Of a DNA stretch of 64,000 bases, positions 42,255 through 50,786 are shown in pieces. Each line of letters opens with the position of its first letter. Within the stretch, counting starts at the first letter, position 1. The notes beneath the pieces are model-generated. The model searched no databases. It was not told the origin of the DNA and was given only the letters and a program-made list of their open reading frames with translations. Origin of the DNA: Cohnella lubricantis (GTDB lineage: Bacteria > Bacillota > Bacilli > Paenibacillales > Paenibacillaceae); assembly GCF_014212015.1 (NCBI RefSeq), contig NZ_JACJVN010000033.1, positions 62,001 to 126,000 of the forward strand, in the 5' to 3' direction. The position numbers were made by a program, and so were the translations under genes.

Positions 42255-42294
42255 CGAACAAATGGGTTGCCCTCAAGGGCAACCCATTTGTTCG
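42255..42294. terminator. Perfect 18-bp hairpin (terminator-like)
   Basis: CGAACAAATGGGTTGCCC (42255-42272) and its exact reverse complement (42277-42294) flank the tetraloop TCAA. The T content on each side is low, so it may act as a bidirectional terminator, an mRNA end, or a repeat element of the genome. It is the strongest hairpin in the window. Confidence 0.75.
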
Positions 42295-42363
42295 AATACT
42301 GCCGCTTGCGTTCCTTACGGTCACCATAGCCGCTATTTGCGCCAAAGCGGTGCGTAAAATGTT

Positions 42364-42498
42364 CTAACGGAACTTACGGCCGTTAGCAAGGCGGTTATGG
42401 CCCGCATTCTACCGAGACGAGGCAATTAGCGTCCCTCGCTTCCGTTAGAATTCGAAAGGAGCAAAAATCCGCGGAATAACGGCACGGGCAGCCGTTAG
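42364..42498. repeat. Scattered CCGTTAG octamer repeats
   Basis: CCGTTAG occurs at 42380-42386, 42442-42448 and 42492-42498 and in inverse at 42364-42370, with nearby TAACGG variants. Such short dispersed repeats suggest an intergenic repeat family. No gene is seen in the rest of this gap. Confidence 0.5.
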
Positions 42499-42549
42499 AG
42501 GCTATAGCTTTCGAGAATAGAGATTCGGCTGCACGCGCGGCCGCCCCCA

Positions 42550-43818
42550 TTAGTCCGGCAACGGCGTACCCCGGTGCTCCTGCAGCAGAGCGGGAGGCAG
42601 CAGCATGCCGGAACGCCCCGACTCCGCCCCCTGCCCCTGTGTCCCTTGCGTCCGCTGAACCCCTTGCGTCCCCTGCGTCCCTTGCGCGCCTTGGGTGCGT
42701 TGGTCGGCCAGCCCGCTTCGTCCGCTTCGCTTCGCGCGGTACAGCCACATAGCATACTCGAGCGGCCTCGTCAGCGCCTTCCGGTACACGTCCCGCTCCC
42801 CCGCGCGGATGAACACCTCGCGGGCGGGCTTCGGGTTCACCTCGAGCAGCCAGACGCGGCCGCTTCGGTCGATCGCCAAATCCAGCGCGAGCTCGCACAA
42901 TGCGCCGATGTTCGCCTCCAGATGCTTCGCGACCGCAATGCCGAGCCTCTCGGCCGTCTGGCGAATCTGCGCGATCTTGCTCTCGCTGCCGACCCATTGC
43001 CGCAGCAGCGAGTTCATCGGAGCCGCTGTTCCGCCGCCGTGCAGATTGGACGTGATGCTCCGCGGCGGCCCGACGCGTCCCGCGCATCCGGTCACTTCCC
43101 ATTCGCCGAGGCCGTTCTTCTGAACGAGCAGCCGATAATCGTGCACGCGTCCGTTCGGCAGCCGAATATGAAGCCCCTGCTGCACGATGTAGCGATCTCC
43201 TCTCATGTCCCAAGACCGCAGCTCGCCGGACAGATGCTCTCGATAGATACGCTTCGGTTGGACGATCCGACGCGAATGATTGCGTCCCTGCAGCAGCAGC
43301 GTGCCGTTCTTCAGCTTCTCGATGCGGAGAATGCCGCGGCCCCCCGTTCCGTTGATCGGCTTCAGATAGAGCAGCGAGTACCGCGACAGCATCGATTGAA
43401 CGTCCTCCGGACCGCTATATAAGCGAGTGGCGGGGAGATGCGCGCGGAAGGAAGAGACTTTGCCCAGCGTGCGGTAGATCGTCCACTTGTTCCGAAGCGG
43501 CCGGTTCAGGAACAACAAGTGCGCGTACTTCTTGCGGAATTCGAGCAGTTGCTCGAACCGCTTGCTACGCTGGATGCGGCAGCGGTCGTAGATCATTTGG
43601 GGCAGCCGCACTTTCCTGCGATACCAGGCACGGGATTTCGTCCGGTAGAAAAGCGCGTTGACGCGTCCGTTATCATCGACGTCGGCCGGCGTGAAGACGA
43701 ATATGCTGAGCCCCATCCGGGCGCCGGCGGCGATCATCTTCTCATAGACGCTTTTCTCTTCGAGCACTTTGTTGTCGTTCAGATAGAGAGTGAGAATGCC
43801 AAGCTCAGGCTGTGCCAA
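42550..43818 (-). CDS. yheC: YheC/YheD-family spore coat-associated ATP-grasp protein (copy 5)
   Basis: This 422-residue short-type (YheC-like) member lacks the N-terminal barrel of YheD. It has the NLHGGG-like loop before the last third (ITSNLHGGGTAAPM), a central YLKPINGTGGRGILRIE motif with ATP-grasp lysine, and VWLLEVNPKPAR near residue 325 with metal-binding Glu and Asn. Residues about 390-410 are (T/A)QG triplets encoded by a 9-bp minisatellite, giving a collagen-like tail unlike any paralogue. TTG 43818 starts the gene six bases after the GNAT stop. Last gene of the operon. Confidence 0.9.
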   Translation of the reverse strand: MAQPELGILTLYLNDNKVLEEKSVYEKMIAAGARMGLSIFVFTPADVDDNGRVNALFYRTKSRAWYRRKVRLPQMIYDRCRIQRSKRFEQLLEFRKKYAHLLFLNRPLRNKWTIYRTLGKVSSFRAHLPATRLYSGPEDVQSMLSRYSLLYLKPINGTGGRGILRIEKLKNGTLLLQGRNHSRRIVQPKRIYREHLSGELRSWDMRGDRYIVQQGLHIRLPNGRVHDYRLLVQKNGLGEWEVTGCAGRVGPPRSITSNLHGGGTAAPMNSLLRQWVGSESKIAQIRQTAERLGIAVAKHLEANIGALCELALDLAIDRSGRVWLLEVNPKPAREVFIRAGERDVYRKALTRPLEYAMWLYRAKRSGRSGLADQRTQGAQGTQGTQGVQRTQGTQGQGAESGRSGMLLPPALLQEHRGTPLPD

Positions 43819-43824
43819 ACGGAC

Positions 43825-44367
43825 TCACCCCCGAGCGGCAGCCGCCGAACCTGCGGCTGCTTCAGCCTTGACGCCGCTGACGCCGCTGACGCCGCTAACG
43901 CTGCCGGCGCTCCTAACGCTGCTGAGGCTCTGCCCGAATTCAAGGCGCAGCGCCGGCTTGCCTGCCGGCAAGCTCTCGAGGCCGACGGCGACGAAGCCGG
44001 CCGCGAAGCACGCGGCGAGGCTCGCGGTCTGGCCGAGGGGGACGCGGCAGCTCAGCCGCCCCCACTCCATGCCCAGCCGCGCCAGCAGGCTGCGGCAGAT
44101 GCCGCGTCCCCGCAGCGCGGGATGGACGACGGCAAGACACGCCTCTTCCCCGCAGCCTGCCGCGAATGCGACGCCAGCCGGCTGGCCGCCTGCCGTGAAC
44201 ATGACGGCAATCGCCGTTCCGGGCAGGTTCAGTTCAGCCGCTTGCAGCCGCACAAGCCGAAGCCAGGCGGCAGAGCCGATTCCCCGGTCTCCATGCGTGC
44301 GGACGAATCGGAGCAGCGGGAGCCGCTTGCGTTCCCACTCCTCCGCTGTCAACAATTCGACATTCAT
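43825..44367 (-). CDS. GNAT-family N-acetyltransferase in yheCD operon
   Basis: This 180-residue protein begins at ATG 44367, overlapping the stop of the upstream yheC copy (ATGA). It has the N-terminal TAEEWERKRLPLLRFVR, the strand TAIAVMFTAGGQPAGVAFAAG and the acetyl-CoA loop VVHPALRGRGICRSLLARLGMEWGRL near residue 88 (RGRGI is the pyrophosphate-binding turn). The tail SGSVSGVSGV-type repeats (GSVSGVSGVSGV) are encoded by 9-bp repeats. A longer reading to 44751 would overlap the yheC gene. It probably acetylates a coat component, but this is inference. Confidence 0.83.
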   Translation of the reverse strand: MNVELLTAEEWERKRLPLLRFVRTHGDRGIGSAAWLRLVRLQAAELNLPGTAIAVMFTAGGQPAGVAFAAGCGEEACLAVVHPALRGRGICRSLLARLGMEWGRLSCRVPLGQTASLAACFAAGFVAVGLESLPAGKPALRLEFGQSLSSVRSAGSVSGVSGVSGVKAEAAAGSAAAARG

Positions 44368-45539
44368 TGGGCAGAGCCCCCTTTGGTTTGAAGGGACGTT
44401 TGGTACAAGTACTGGCTGTAATGATAGATTTGCTCCAGCGACTTCTGGCGGATATGCGGTTCGTCGAACTTCATCGGCTTCGAATTGGCCTCGAAGAACC
44501 AAATCTCGCCGGATTCGTCTATGCCAAGATCCATCGACATCTCGCCCAACCGCCCTTTGGACGATCGCTCGATCTGGCGCGCGAGCAGCAGTGTCGTGGA
44601 CTTCACCTTCATCATGACGCGCCGCGCTTTGTCCTGGCCGAAGACCGAGATGAGCACCTTCTCGGGATCCTCGATATAGCCGCCTCTCGGCACATGCGTG
44701 GTGATGCTCTTGCTGCCGGCGACTCTCGCGCCGATGCCGGTCAGCTCCCAACGGCCCGCGCCGTTCTTCTGGACCAGCGCGCGCAGGTCGAAGGGACGGT
44801 CGTTATGCGACGCGAGGGCGATGCCTTGCTGAGCGATATACGGTTCCCCGATCGCCTTCGATTGCTTGTCGACGCGCTCCCACAGCCGATGCAGGGTGGA
44901 GCATCGATATGTCCGGCTTCCTTTCTCCTCCTGAATCTGAAGCTTGTAAGGCAAATTACGTTCCGGCTGCACCTTAACCGACATGATGCCGACGCCGGCT
45001 TTGCCCCTTATTGGCTTCAAATACAGGAGCGAGTGCCGCTTCAATAGGCTGGTCAGAACGGGCTGTGCGGTCAGCTTCCGGGTCTCCGGAACGAAGCCGC
45101 GCGTTGCCTTCGACTGCTTCAGCCATTGAAACAGCGACCATTTGTTGAAGAAGCGGCGATTAAACAGCAGAGTGTCCGGCCGCTTGGCGATCGCCTTGAG
45201 TTTGCTTCGCACCCGAGGGAGCCGTTCGTCCTCGCGGAGCGGAATCCGGTTGTAGATGACATGCGGCCGAGGGAAGTAGGCTTTGACCCAGCTGTCGCTC
45301 TTCGCCTGATACGTGTACCCGACCACATGCCGGCGGTTCAGGTTCAAGTGCTTAACGGTCACGACGTAAGAGAGGAATCCGAGCTTCTCTCCGGTCGAGA
45401 TCAGATCCGCGAAGTTGAGGCGATTGCCTCGGAAGATTTGAATATCGTCGTCAATCGTCAGGATCGCCAGAACGGGCTTGTTGTCGGGAGCATCTTCGAT
45501 TCGGATCTGCGGTTCCATGAGACTCATACCCGGCATCAT
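44364..45539 (-). CDS. yheC: YheC-type spore coat-associated ATP-grasp protein (copy 4)
   Basis: This 391-residue short-type paralogue begins with LAILTIDDDIQIFRGNRLNF near residue 25, then VIYNRIPLREDERLP, then the ATP-grasp region YLKPIRGKAGVGIMSVK near residue 180. The conserved ITTHVPRGGYIEDPEK loop near residue 288 and IWFFEANSKPMKFDEP near residue 355 complete the family pattern. ATG 45539 is preferred because GGAAGG lies seven bases upstream and it overlaps the previous stop; 45581 would overlap far into the upstream gene. YheC/D proteins associate with the endospore coat. Confidence 0.9.
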   Translation of the reverse strand: MMPGMSLMEPQIRIEDAPDNKPVLAILTIDDDIQIFRGNRLNFADLISTGEKLGFLSYVVTVKHLNLNRRHVVGYTYQAKSDSWVKAYFPRPHVIYNRIPLREDERLPRVRSKLKAIAKRPDTLLFNRRFFNKWSLFQWLKQSKATRGFVPETRKLTAQPVLTSLLKRHSLLYLKPIRGKAGVGIMSVKVQPERNLPYKLQIQEEKGSRTYRCSTLHRLWERVDKQSKAIGEPYIAQQGIALASHNDRPFDLRALVQKNGAGRWELTGIGARVAGSKSITTHVPRGGYIEDPEKVLISVFGQDKARRVMMKVKSTTLLLARQIERSSKGRLGEMSMDLGIDESGEIWFFEANSKPMKFDEPHIRQKSLEQIYHYSQYLYQTSLQTKGGSAQ

Positions 45540-46915
45540 GACGTTTCTTCCTTCCTGCGGAATTTGCTCAAGTACAGGCAATGGTCAAGAATGTACTCCA
45601 TCGAAGCGCGTCCTTGCGCCTTAAGGGCGGGATGCTTGAAGATCGACCGCCCGGGCTTCGCGTTGGCCTCGAACATCCAAATGTTGGCATCCCGGTCGAT
45701 GCCGATGTCCAGCCCCAGTTCTCCTAACGTATGCGTGTAATTGCGCTCGATCGCCTCCGACAGCCGGACGGCGACCTGCTTCGCGTTCCCGAGTATCTCC
45801 TGCGCCTTGTCGCCGAATGTTCGGCTGAGCGCCTGCTCGGGCGTCATCAGCGACCCGCCGTTCTTGATATGCGTCGTCACGCTTCCGCGTCCGGCTTTCT
45901 TAGCGCCGATGCCGGCGACGACCCAGTTGTTGCTGCCGTCCTTATGCATGTGGAAGCGGAAGTCGATCGGGCAATTGTCAATCTCCACCAGCCGGATGCC
46001 CTGCTGCACGACGTAGCGAGAGAGAGTGCTGCCGTGGCGCGCACGCAGCATTCGGACCAGGCTGGAGAACTGATTGAACCGCAGCAGCACGTTGGAGCCG
46101 TTCCGCCGATATCTGGCGTAATAGCCTCTGCGCGGATGATAGGTGAGCCTGTAGATGCCGTTGCCGAGACTGCCGCCTGTCGGCTTGAAATACAGGAAAT
46201 GGTGCTTCTCCAGCATTTCTTTGATCTTGGCCGGCGACGGATTGTTAATCGATTCCGGAAGATGGCTGAGCGCTTCGGGTTCGTTGCTCAGCAGATTATA
46301 CACATCCGACTTGTTGAAGAAGCTCCAGTTGAAGAAGGGGATCTTCTTCCGAACGAATCGCTCGCGCAACGTGACGATCTCCGATCCTGTCTCGGCCCTG
46401 CGGCTTGGCAGCCGATTGTAGACGACATCCGGCAGCGGAACCACTTTGCGCGTCCAGCCGCCGCTGCCGTCAAGGAACCAGCCGTGCACCGTCTCTTGCT
46501 GCCAGTTGATGTCCCGAGGCGTGAAGGCGAAGAAGTAGGCTTTCTTCCGGCCTAGGGTCAGCAGCTGCTTGATAAAGGTCGTCCGGGGGCCGAATGGAGC
46601 CTCCGAAGAGCGGTAGGAGCTGTCTGTCAAAATGCCGATTAACGGTCCGAGCTTTATTTCTGTGTCGCTGTCCCCCAAGAGATAGACGTTGCCGGAATTG
46701 GGGATGCGGACCGAACGGCGCAGCCCGGACGATAGGTACACATGGTGGCCTTTGCGGTTGATCGTGCGAACCGACGCCGGCACGGTATCCCGGCCGAGCT
46801 TGACGTTGATCGATTTACGTCCGTTCAGCTTCAGAAGCTTCGCAAGCGGGCTGGATAACCAGACGACTCTCTCCGGCCGCTGGGTGAAGTGGACGTTACA
46901 TAAGGTCAAACTCAT
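45536..46915 (-). CDS. yheD: YheD-type spore coat-associated ATP-grasp protein (copy 3)
   Basis: This 459-residue long-type (YheD-like) paralogue has an added N-terminal beta domain of about 100 residues that ends in IKLGPLIGILTDSSY, followed by the shared body: VVYNRLPSRRAETG, FLYFKPTGGSLGNGIYRLT near residue 245, SVTTHIKNGGSLMTPE near residue 358 and IWMFEANAKPGRS near residue 423. ATG 46915 follows GGGAGGG and overlaps the previous stop by four bases. The N-terminal barrel is shared with copy 1 only. Confidence 0.92.
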   Translation of the reverse strand: MSLTLCNVHFTQRPERVVWLSSPLAKLLKLNGRKSINVKLGRDTVPASVRTINRKGHHVYLSSGLRRSVRIPNSGNVYLLGDSDTEIKLGPLIGILTDSSYRSSEAPFGPRTTFIKQLLTLGRKKAYFFAFTPRDINWQQETVHGWFLDGSGGWTRKVVPLPDVVYNRLPSRRAETGSEIVTLRERFVRKKIPFFNWSFFNKSDVYNLLSNEPEALSHLPESINNPSPAKIKEMLEKHHFLYFKPTGGSLGNGIYRLTYHPRRGYYARYRRNGSNVLLRFNQFSSLVRMLRARHGSTLSRYVVQQGIRLVEIDNCPIDFRFHMHKDGSNNWVVAGIGAKKAGRGSVTTHIKNGGSLMTPEQALSRTFGDKAQEILGNAKQVAVRLSEAIERNYTHTLGELGLDIGIDRDANIWMFEANAKPGRSIFKHPALKAQGRASMEYILDHCLYLSKFRRKEETS

Positions 46916-48105
46916 GAAATACCCTCCCAAGGTGATCGAAGCAGGATATGACGGGCATAAGCAAGCGGCCGCTCGGCGGCTTCCGCAGCCGCGGCTTCGC
47001 CGGCGCACGCCATCGAGGCGCGCCCGGGTTTGGAATTTGCCTCCAAGAACCAACACTGGCCCGTGCGGTCGATCCCGAAGTCAAGACCGAGCTCCGCGAA
47101 TGGGCCGAACGACTCTTCGATCCGAATCAGGACAGCATCAGCGGCGTCCTGAAGCTCTGCCAGAAGGGAATCGGCTTCTCGTTCGCCGAACAGGTCCGTC
47201 AAATATTGCTGCGCGTTGCGAGCTTCGCCGCCGCCGTGAAGATTGGTCGTGACGGCCCCGGATCGGCCGCGGCGAGCCGCGAGTCCCGTTCTCGCCCATC
47301 GGCCTTCGCCGTCCCGCTGCATCAAGATGCGCAAGTCGAACGGCTCGCCGTCTAGCCCCTGCAATTCAAGCGCCGGCTGCATCAGATAAGTGCGATTCCC
47401 GATCCATCGATGGATGCGGGCGATCGCTTCCGATTCGGGCTGTCCGATTAATCGATAAGAACGGTTGGAGCTCGTTCTGCCGCGGACAGTCACGATGCCG
47501 GACATCCCGCTGTCCCGGGATAGGACGATAACCCTTCGGCCTTGCGAGCCGCTAGAAGGCTTCAAGAATGCGGCTCCTCCGCAGCGATCAAGCCATGCCG
47601 TTAGCGAGGCTTCTCCGCGGTAGAGCGCGGTTGGCGGCAGCCATCGGCGCAGCTCCGGAGCGCGCAGCAAGGCTCGGAGCACAGCGGCTTTGCCGGGCAG
47701 CTTGCTGTTTAGCAGCCTCAAGCGTCCGGACGCTCTCATGCGGTTCATAGACGTCCGGTGCCGTTCGTAGGCGGCTCCGTCTCTGGGCCATGCGCGATCG
47801 TAGGCGAGCGAAGGGGCCGGCCGCGCCTCCCGAATCCAGCCGCCGCGCCAGGTCCAGGCGAGAACGCTGTCCTGCGCTTCGTCCCATGTGGACGGGGAGA
47901 AGGCGAAGACATCAAGCCCCAGCTTAGCGCCGTCTCGAATGAGGCGGCGAATGAACGAAGCTTCAGCGAAGGGCGGCGAGCCGGAACGCTCGCATACCAC
48001 GATGCCTAGCACGGGCGATTCGGTCGCCCGGCGAATCAACTTTGTTCCCGAAGCCGTGACGACAGGTACAACCAGCGGTTTAGAAGCCGGACAGATAACG
48101 GGCAT
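46912..48105 (-). CDS. yheC: YheC-type spore coat-associated ATP-grasp protein (copy 2), divergent
   Basis: This 397-residue paralogue is the most divergent in the cluster: the ATP-grasp region reads FLKPSSGSQGRRVIVLSR near residue 185, the loop is VTTNLHGGGEARNAQ and the metal site is CWFLEANSKPGRASM. Arg and Ala are strongly enriched (AYARHILLR, RRLIRDGAKLG). ATG 48105 overlaps the end of the preceding gene by 26 bases and has no ribosome binding site, so translation probably depends on coupling. The function is expected to be shared with the paralogues. Confidence 0.87.
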   Translation of the reverse strand: MPVICPASKPLVVPVVTASGTKLIRRATESPVLGIVVCERSGSPPFAEASFIRRLIRDGAKLGLDVFAFSPSTWDEAQDSVLAWTWRGGWIREARPAPSLAYDRAWPRDGAAYERHRTSMNRMRASGRLRLLNSKLPGKAAVLRALLRAPELRRWLPPTALYRGEASLTAWLDRCGGAAFLKPSSGSQGRRVIVLSRDSGMSGIVTVRGRTSSNRSYRLIGQPESEAIARIHRWIGNRTYLMQPALELQGLDGEPFDLRILMQRDGEGRWARTGLAARRGRSGAVTTNLHGGGEARNAQQYLTDLFGEREADSLLAELQDAADAVLIRIEESFGPFAELGLDFGIDRTGQCWFLEANSKPGRASMACAGEAAAAEAAERPLAYARHILLRSPWEGIS

Positions 48106-49450
48106 ATTGTATCATCATCCGCACCGAGGGGCGGATCTTCCCTTCGTTTAATGGGGTGTTATCGTTCTTGGATGGCTTGGAATTAACCTCCAGAAGCCAT
48201 ACTCTTCCTCCAGTATCCAATGCCAGATCGATGCCAAGTTCTCCGAAGTGCGCCGGGATTCGGGTATCGACCCCTTTGGCGATATCTAATGCGGCCCGCT
48301 TCAGTCGGGCGTAGGCGCTTCCGCGGAACATCTGGGGCAGATTAGACTTTGCGACCGAATCTCGGACGCCGGCGAGCGTGCCGCCGCGCGCCAGATTCGA
48401 GACATAATGCTGGCTTCCCGCCGTCCGCCCGACGATAGATGTCACGACCCATGCGCCGGATCCGTTCTTCTGGGCAAGCGCCCGGAAGTCGACGGGGCGG
48501 CCCGAAGATTCGATTAGCGTCAAGCCTTGCTGGACCAGGTAACGAACCGTCTTCATCTTCCCGGAGATCGCAGAGAAGAACTTGAGTAGATTCGGATACG
48601 TCGCCCTCCGGGTTCCCCCGACAGTCGTGAACGATGCCAGCCAGCCCTCCGTTCCTTGTCTCGACAGCCGAATAATGCCTTTGCCCAAGGAGCCTCTGAC
48701 CGGCTTCAGGAAGACGACAGGGTAACGGGCGCACATGCTTTTGAGCATCGTGTAATTGCGAAGCGTATGCGATTCGGGCAAATATCGCTGCAGCGAGGTA
48801 TCGCCGGCGAGCGCTTCGAACACTTCCGATTTGTCCAGGAACTTCTCGTTGAATACGACCGCGCCGTATCGCTGCTTGATCTCGCGGAAAAATTGCTGCA
48901 CGATCGGGCGGTTCTCCAGCTTGCGCGACGTTAGGCGGTTGTTGACGACATCCGGCGCGGGCAGCGTCGTTCGATACCAGCTGCCGCCGCCCCATACCCA
49001 TCCTTCAACAGATCTCAGATCGCTGTGAATAGCGGACGGCGTGAAGAAATACACATAAGCTCCCTGACTGCGGCAAGTATCCGTCAGCTCCCGGCAGAAC
49101 ATCGTTATGCTGCCGAACGGCTTGTCGGGTTGGTCGATATAGTCGCGGCTGACGAGAACGCCGATCAGAGGGCCGAGTGCGAGCGTGCGCGAACCGGACC
49201 GGTATTGGAGCCTCAGCCTGGCGCCGGAATGCAGGCCCCATTTTCCAGCCAACGACTGACTGATGCGCATGCCGTCGTAACGTGAGACGGAGACGATCGA
49301 TACGGTCTGCCGAGCAGATCCGAACTGCAGCGACAGCGGCTGCTGGACCGGGATTTTGGCTTGCTTGATCACGGATTCCCCCAGCGCGAGGACGTCTTCG
49401 GGCAAGATGCCGGAGCTGATGACCTGGACGTCGATTTTCGGGGTCGCCAT
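48080..49450 (-). CDS. yheD: YheD-type spore coat-associated ATP-grasp protein (copy 1)
   Basis: First gene of the leftward operon; 456 residues of long YheD type. The N-terminal domain contains RISQSLAGKWGLHSGARLRLQYRSGS split over strands, ending in LALGPLIGVLVSRDYID near residue 100. The ATP-grasp body shows VFLKPVRGSLGKGIIRLSRQ near residue 247, NLARGGTLAGVRDS near residue 358, and VWLLEVNSKPSKNDN near residue 428. ATG 49450 (MATPKIDVQV) has GGAAGGAG at suitable distance; a longer start at 49468 lacks it. An upstream CATATGAT on the minus strand near 49540 could be part of a sporulation promoter. Confidence 0.92.
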   Translation of the reverse strand: MATPKIDVQVISSGILPEDVLALGESVIKQAKIPVQQPLSLQFGSARQTVSIVSVSRYDGMRISQSLAGKWGLHSGARLRLQYRSGSRTLALGPLIGVLVSRDYIDQPDKPFGSITMFCRELTDTCRSQGAYVYFFTPSAIHSDLRSVEGWVWGGGSWYRTTLPAPDVVNNRLTSRKLENRPIVQQFFREIKQRYGAVVFNEKFLDKSEVFEALAGDTSLQRYLPESHTLRNYTMLKSMCARYPVVFLKPVRGSLGKGIIRLSRQGTEGWLASFTTVGGTRRATYPNLLKFFSAISGKMKTVRYLVQQGLTLIESSGRPVDFRALAQKNGSGAWVVTSIVGRTAGSQHYVSNLARGGTLAGVRDSVAKSNLPQMFRGSAYARLKRAALDIAKGVDTRIPAHFGELGIDLALDTGGRVWLLEVNSKPSKNDNTPLNEGKIRPSVRMMIQYARYLSGF

Positions 49451-49665
49451 GCTTTGTTCTCCTTCCACCGTGTCGAATTTCTTGGATGTAGACCGGATAA
49501 GGCTACTCTCCCGGGGGCATGCGAGAATACTCCATCATATGAGGACATCTATCCATCGGTGATTGGCCACATCAGGGGAAAACCGCTATACTAAAACCGA
49601 TTGCGGATCAGGACGGATATGGACCGATTGGACGAGCGAATGGGAGCTAGCAGAAGGGGATTGCC

Positions 49666-50697
49666 ATGAGAGAGATGGAGAGCGTTACGCAACATGCCAA
49701 TGGATGGATTCAACTGAAGGTGCCTTTGCCGTTCTCGCTGCGATGGGTGAACGCTTACTTGCTTCCCGAATCGGAGGGAGGCTGGACGGTTATCGACCCG
49801 GGCTTGCGATCGAAGGAGACGGAGGCATTCTGGGAGGAACGGCTCGCCGAGCTCGGCATGGACTGGGCGGATTGCCGGAAGATCGTCGTGACGCATTATC
49901 ATCCGGATCACTACGGCTTGGCCGGATGGTTCCAGCAGCGAACGGGAGCGCCGGTCTATCTGTCGAAAATAACGCAGGATTGCGCGGTCCGGCTGTGGAG
50001 CGAAGGCGAGACGTATTCCGCGCAGCTGCTCGCCGCGTTCCAAGCGCACGGCTTGCCGGACGAACAGACGGACGGCATGAACGCTCATATGAGCGGAGTG
50101 TTCGCGCAGGTGCTGCCGCATCCGAAGGATGTCCGGTTCCTTCCCGAGCCAGGCGAGAGATTCGCGATGGCCGGCGCCGAGTGGTTATTGGTCGGCGGCT
50201 CGGGACATGCGCTCGGGCATATCTCCTTCTATGATCCGGAGCGGGAGGTCATCCTGTGCGGCGATCAGGTGCTGCCGCAGATTACGCCGAATATCGGCTG
50301 GATGCCCGGGTCGGATCCGGATCCGCTCGGCTCCTATCTATCGAGCCTGCGGGCGATGCTGCCTCTCGGCGAGGCGTATGCGTACCCGGGGCATCGCGAT
50401 CCGTTCGCCGGTTTGGCGACGCGGATCGGCGAGATTCTGGCGCACCATGAGCGCAGGCTGCGGAGGATGGAGGAGCTGCTCGCGGAAGCGGGGGCGATGA
50501 CAGCTTATCAGATGTGCGAGAAGCTGTTCGGCACGAAGGTGCAGGGGAATCCCCACAATATGCGGTTCGCGATGGCGGAGACGATCGCACACTTGGTGCG
50601 AATGGAGCTGGAGGGGACGGCGAGCAGGCGCGCGGCGCAGCCGTCGTCGCCTATCGGCGGGCGCGAGCTTATTTATTTTGTGGCGGTTGGCGGCTAG
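49666..50697 (+). CDS. MBL-fold metallo-hydrolase
   Basis: This 343-residue metallo-beta-lactamase-fold hydrolase has the zinc site THYHPDHYGLAGW near residue 80, with the HxHxDH-like pattern varied (HYHPDH). The remaining ligands lie in GSGHALGHISFYDPER near residue 175 and LPQITPNIGW, and PGHRDPF supplies the last His near residue 240. The C-terminal extension of about 90 residues is helical. It resembles the YflN/RomA-like group of unknown substrate. AAGGGG lies seven bases before ATG 49666. Confidence 0.88.
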   Translation: MREMESVTQHANGWIQLKVPLPFSLRWVNAYLLPESEGGWTVIDPGLRSKETEAFWEERLAELGMDWADCRKIVVTHYHPDHYGLAGWFQQRTGAPVYLSKITQDCAVRLWSEGETYSAQLLAAFQAHGLPDEQTDGMNAHMSGVFAQVLPHPKDVRFLPEPGERFAMAGAEWLLVGGSGHALGHISFYDPEREVILCGDQVLPQITPNIGWMPGSDPDPLGSYLSSLRAMLPLGEAYAYPGHRDPFAGLATRIGEILAHHERRLRRMEELLAEAGAMTAYQMCEKLFGTKVQGNPHNMRFAMAETIAHLVRMELEGTASRRAAQPSSPIGGRELIYFVAVGG

Positions 50698-50786
50698 GCT
50701 GCTTGACATGTCGAGGTTACGCAACGGCATGATAGATTGATAGAATAGAAGCGAATAGATGGACGAGGGATCAGGGGGGCAGCCGC

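Noticed and set aside
42093-42549. Degraded insertion sequence in the repeat-rich gap
   Set aside because: No transposase fragment and no terminal inverted repeats flanked by target duplications are visible.
43438-44391. 317-residue plus-strand open frame opposite the GNAT and yheC genes
   Set aside because: Shadow of high-GC coding DNA; Ala/Arg/Pro/Gln-rich, no motif, and the opposite strand has clear ATP-grasp and GNAT motifs.
45731-46555. 274-residue plus-strand frame opposite yheD copy 3
   Set aside because: No ribosome binding site or motif; the minus strand carries the full family pattern.
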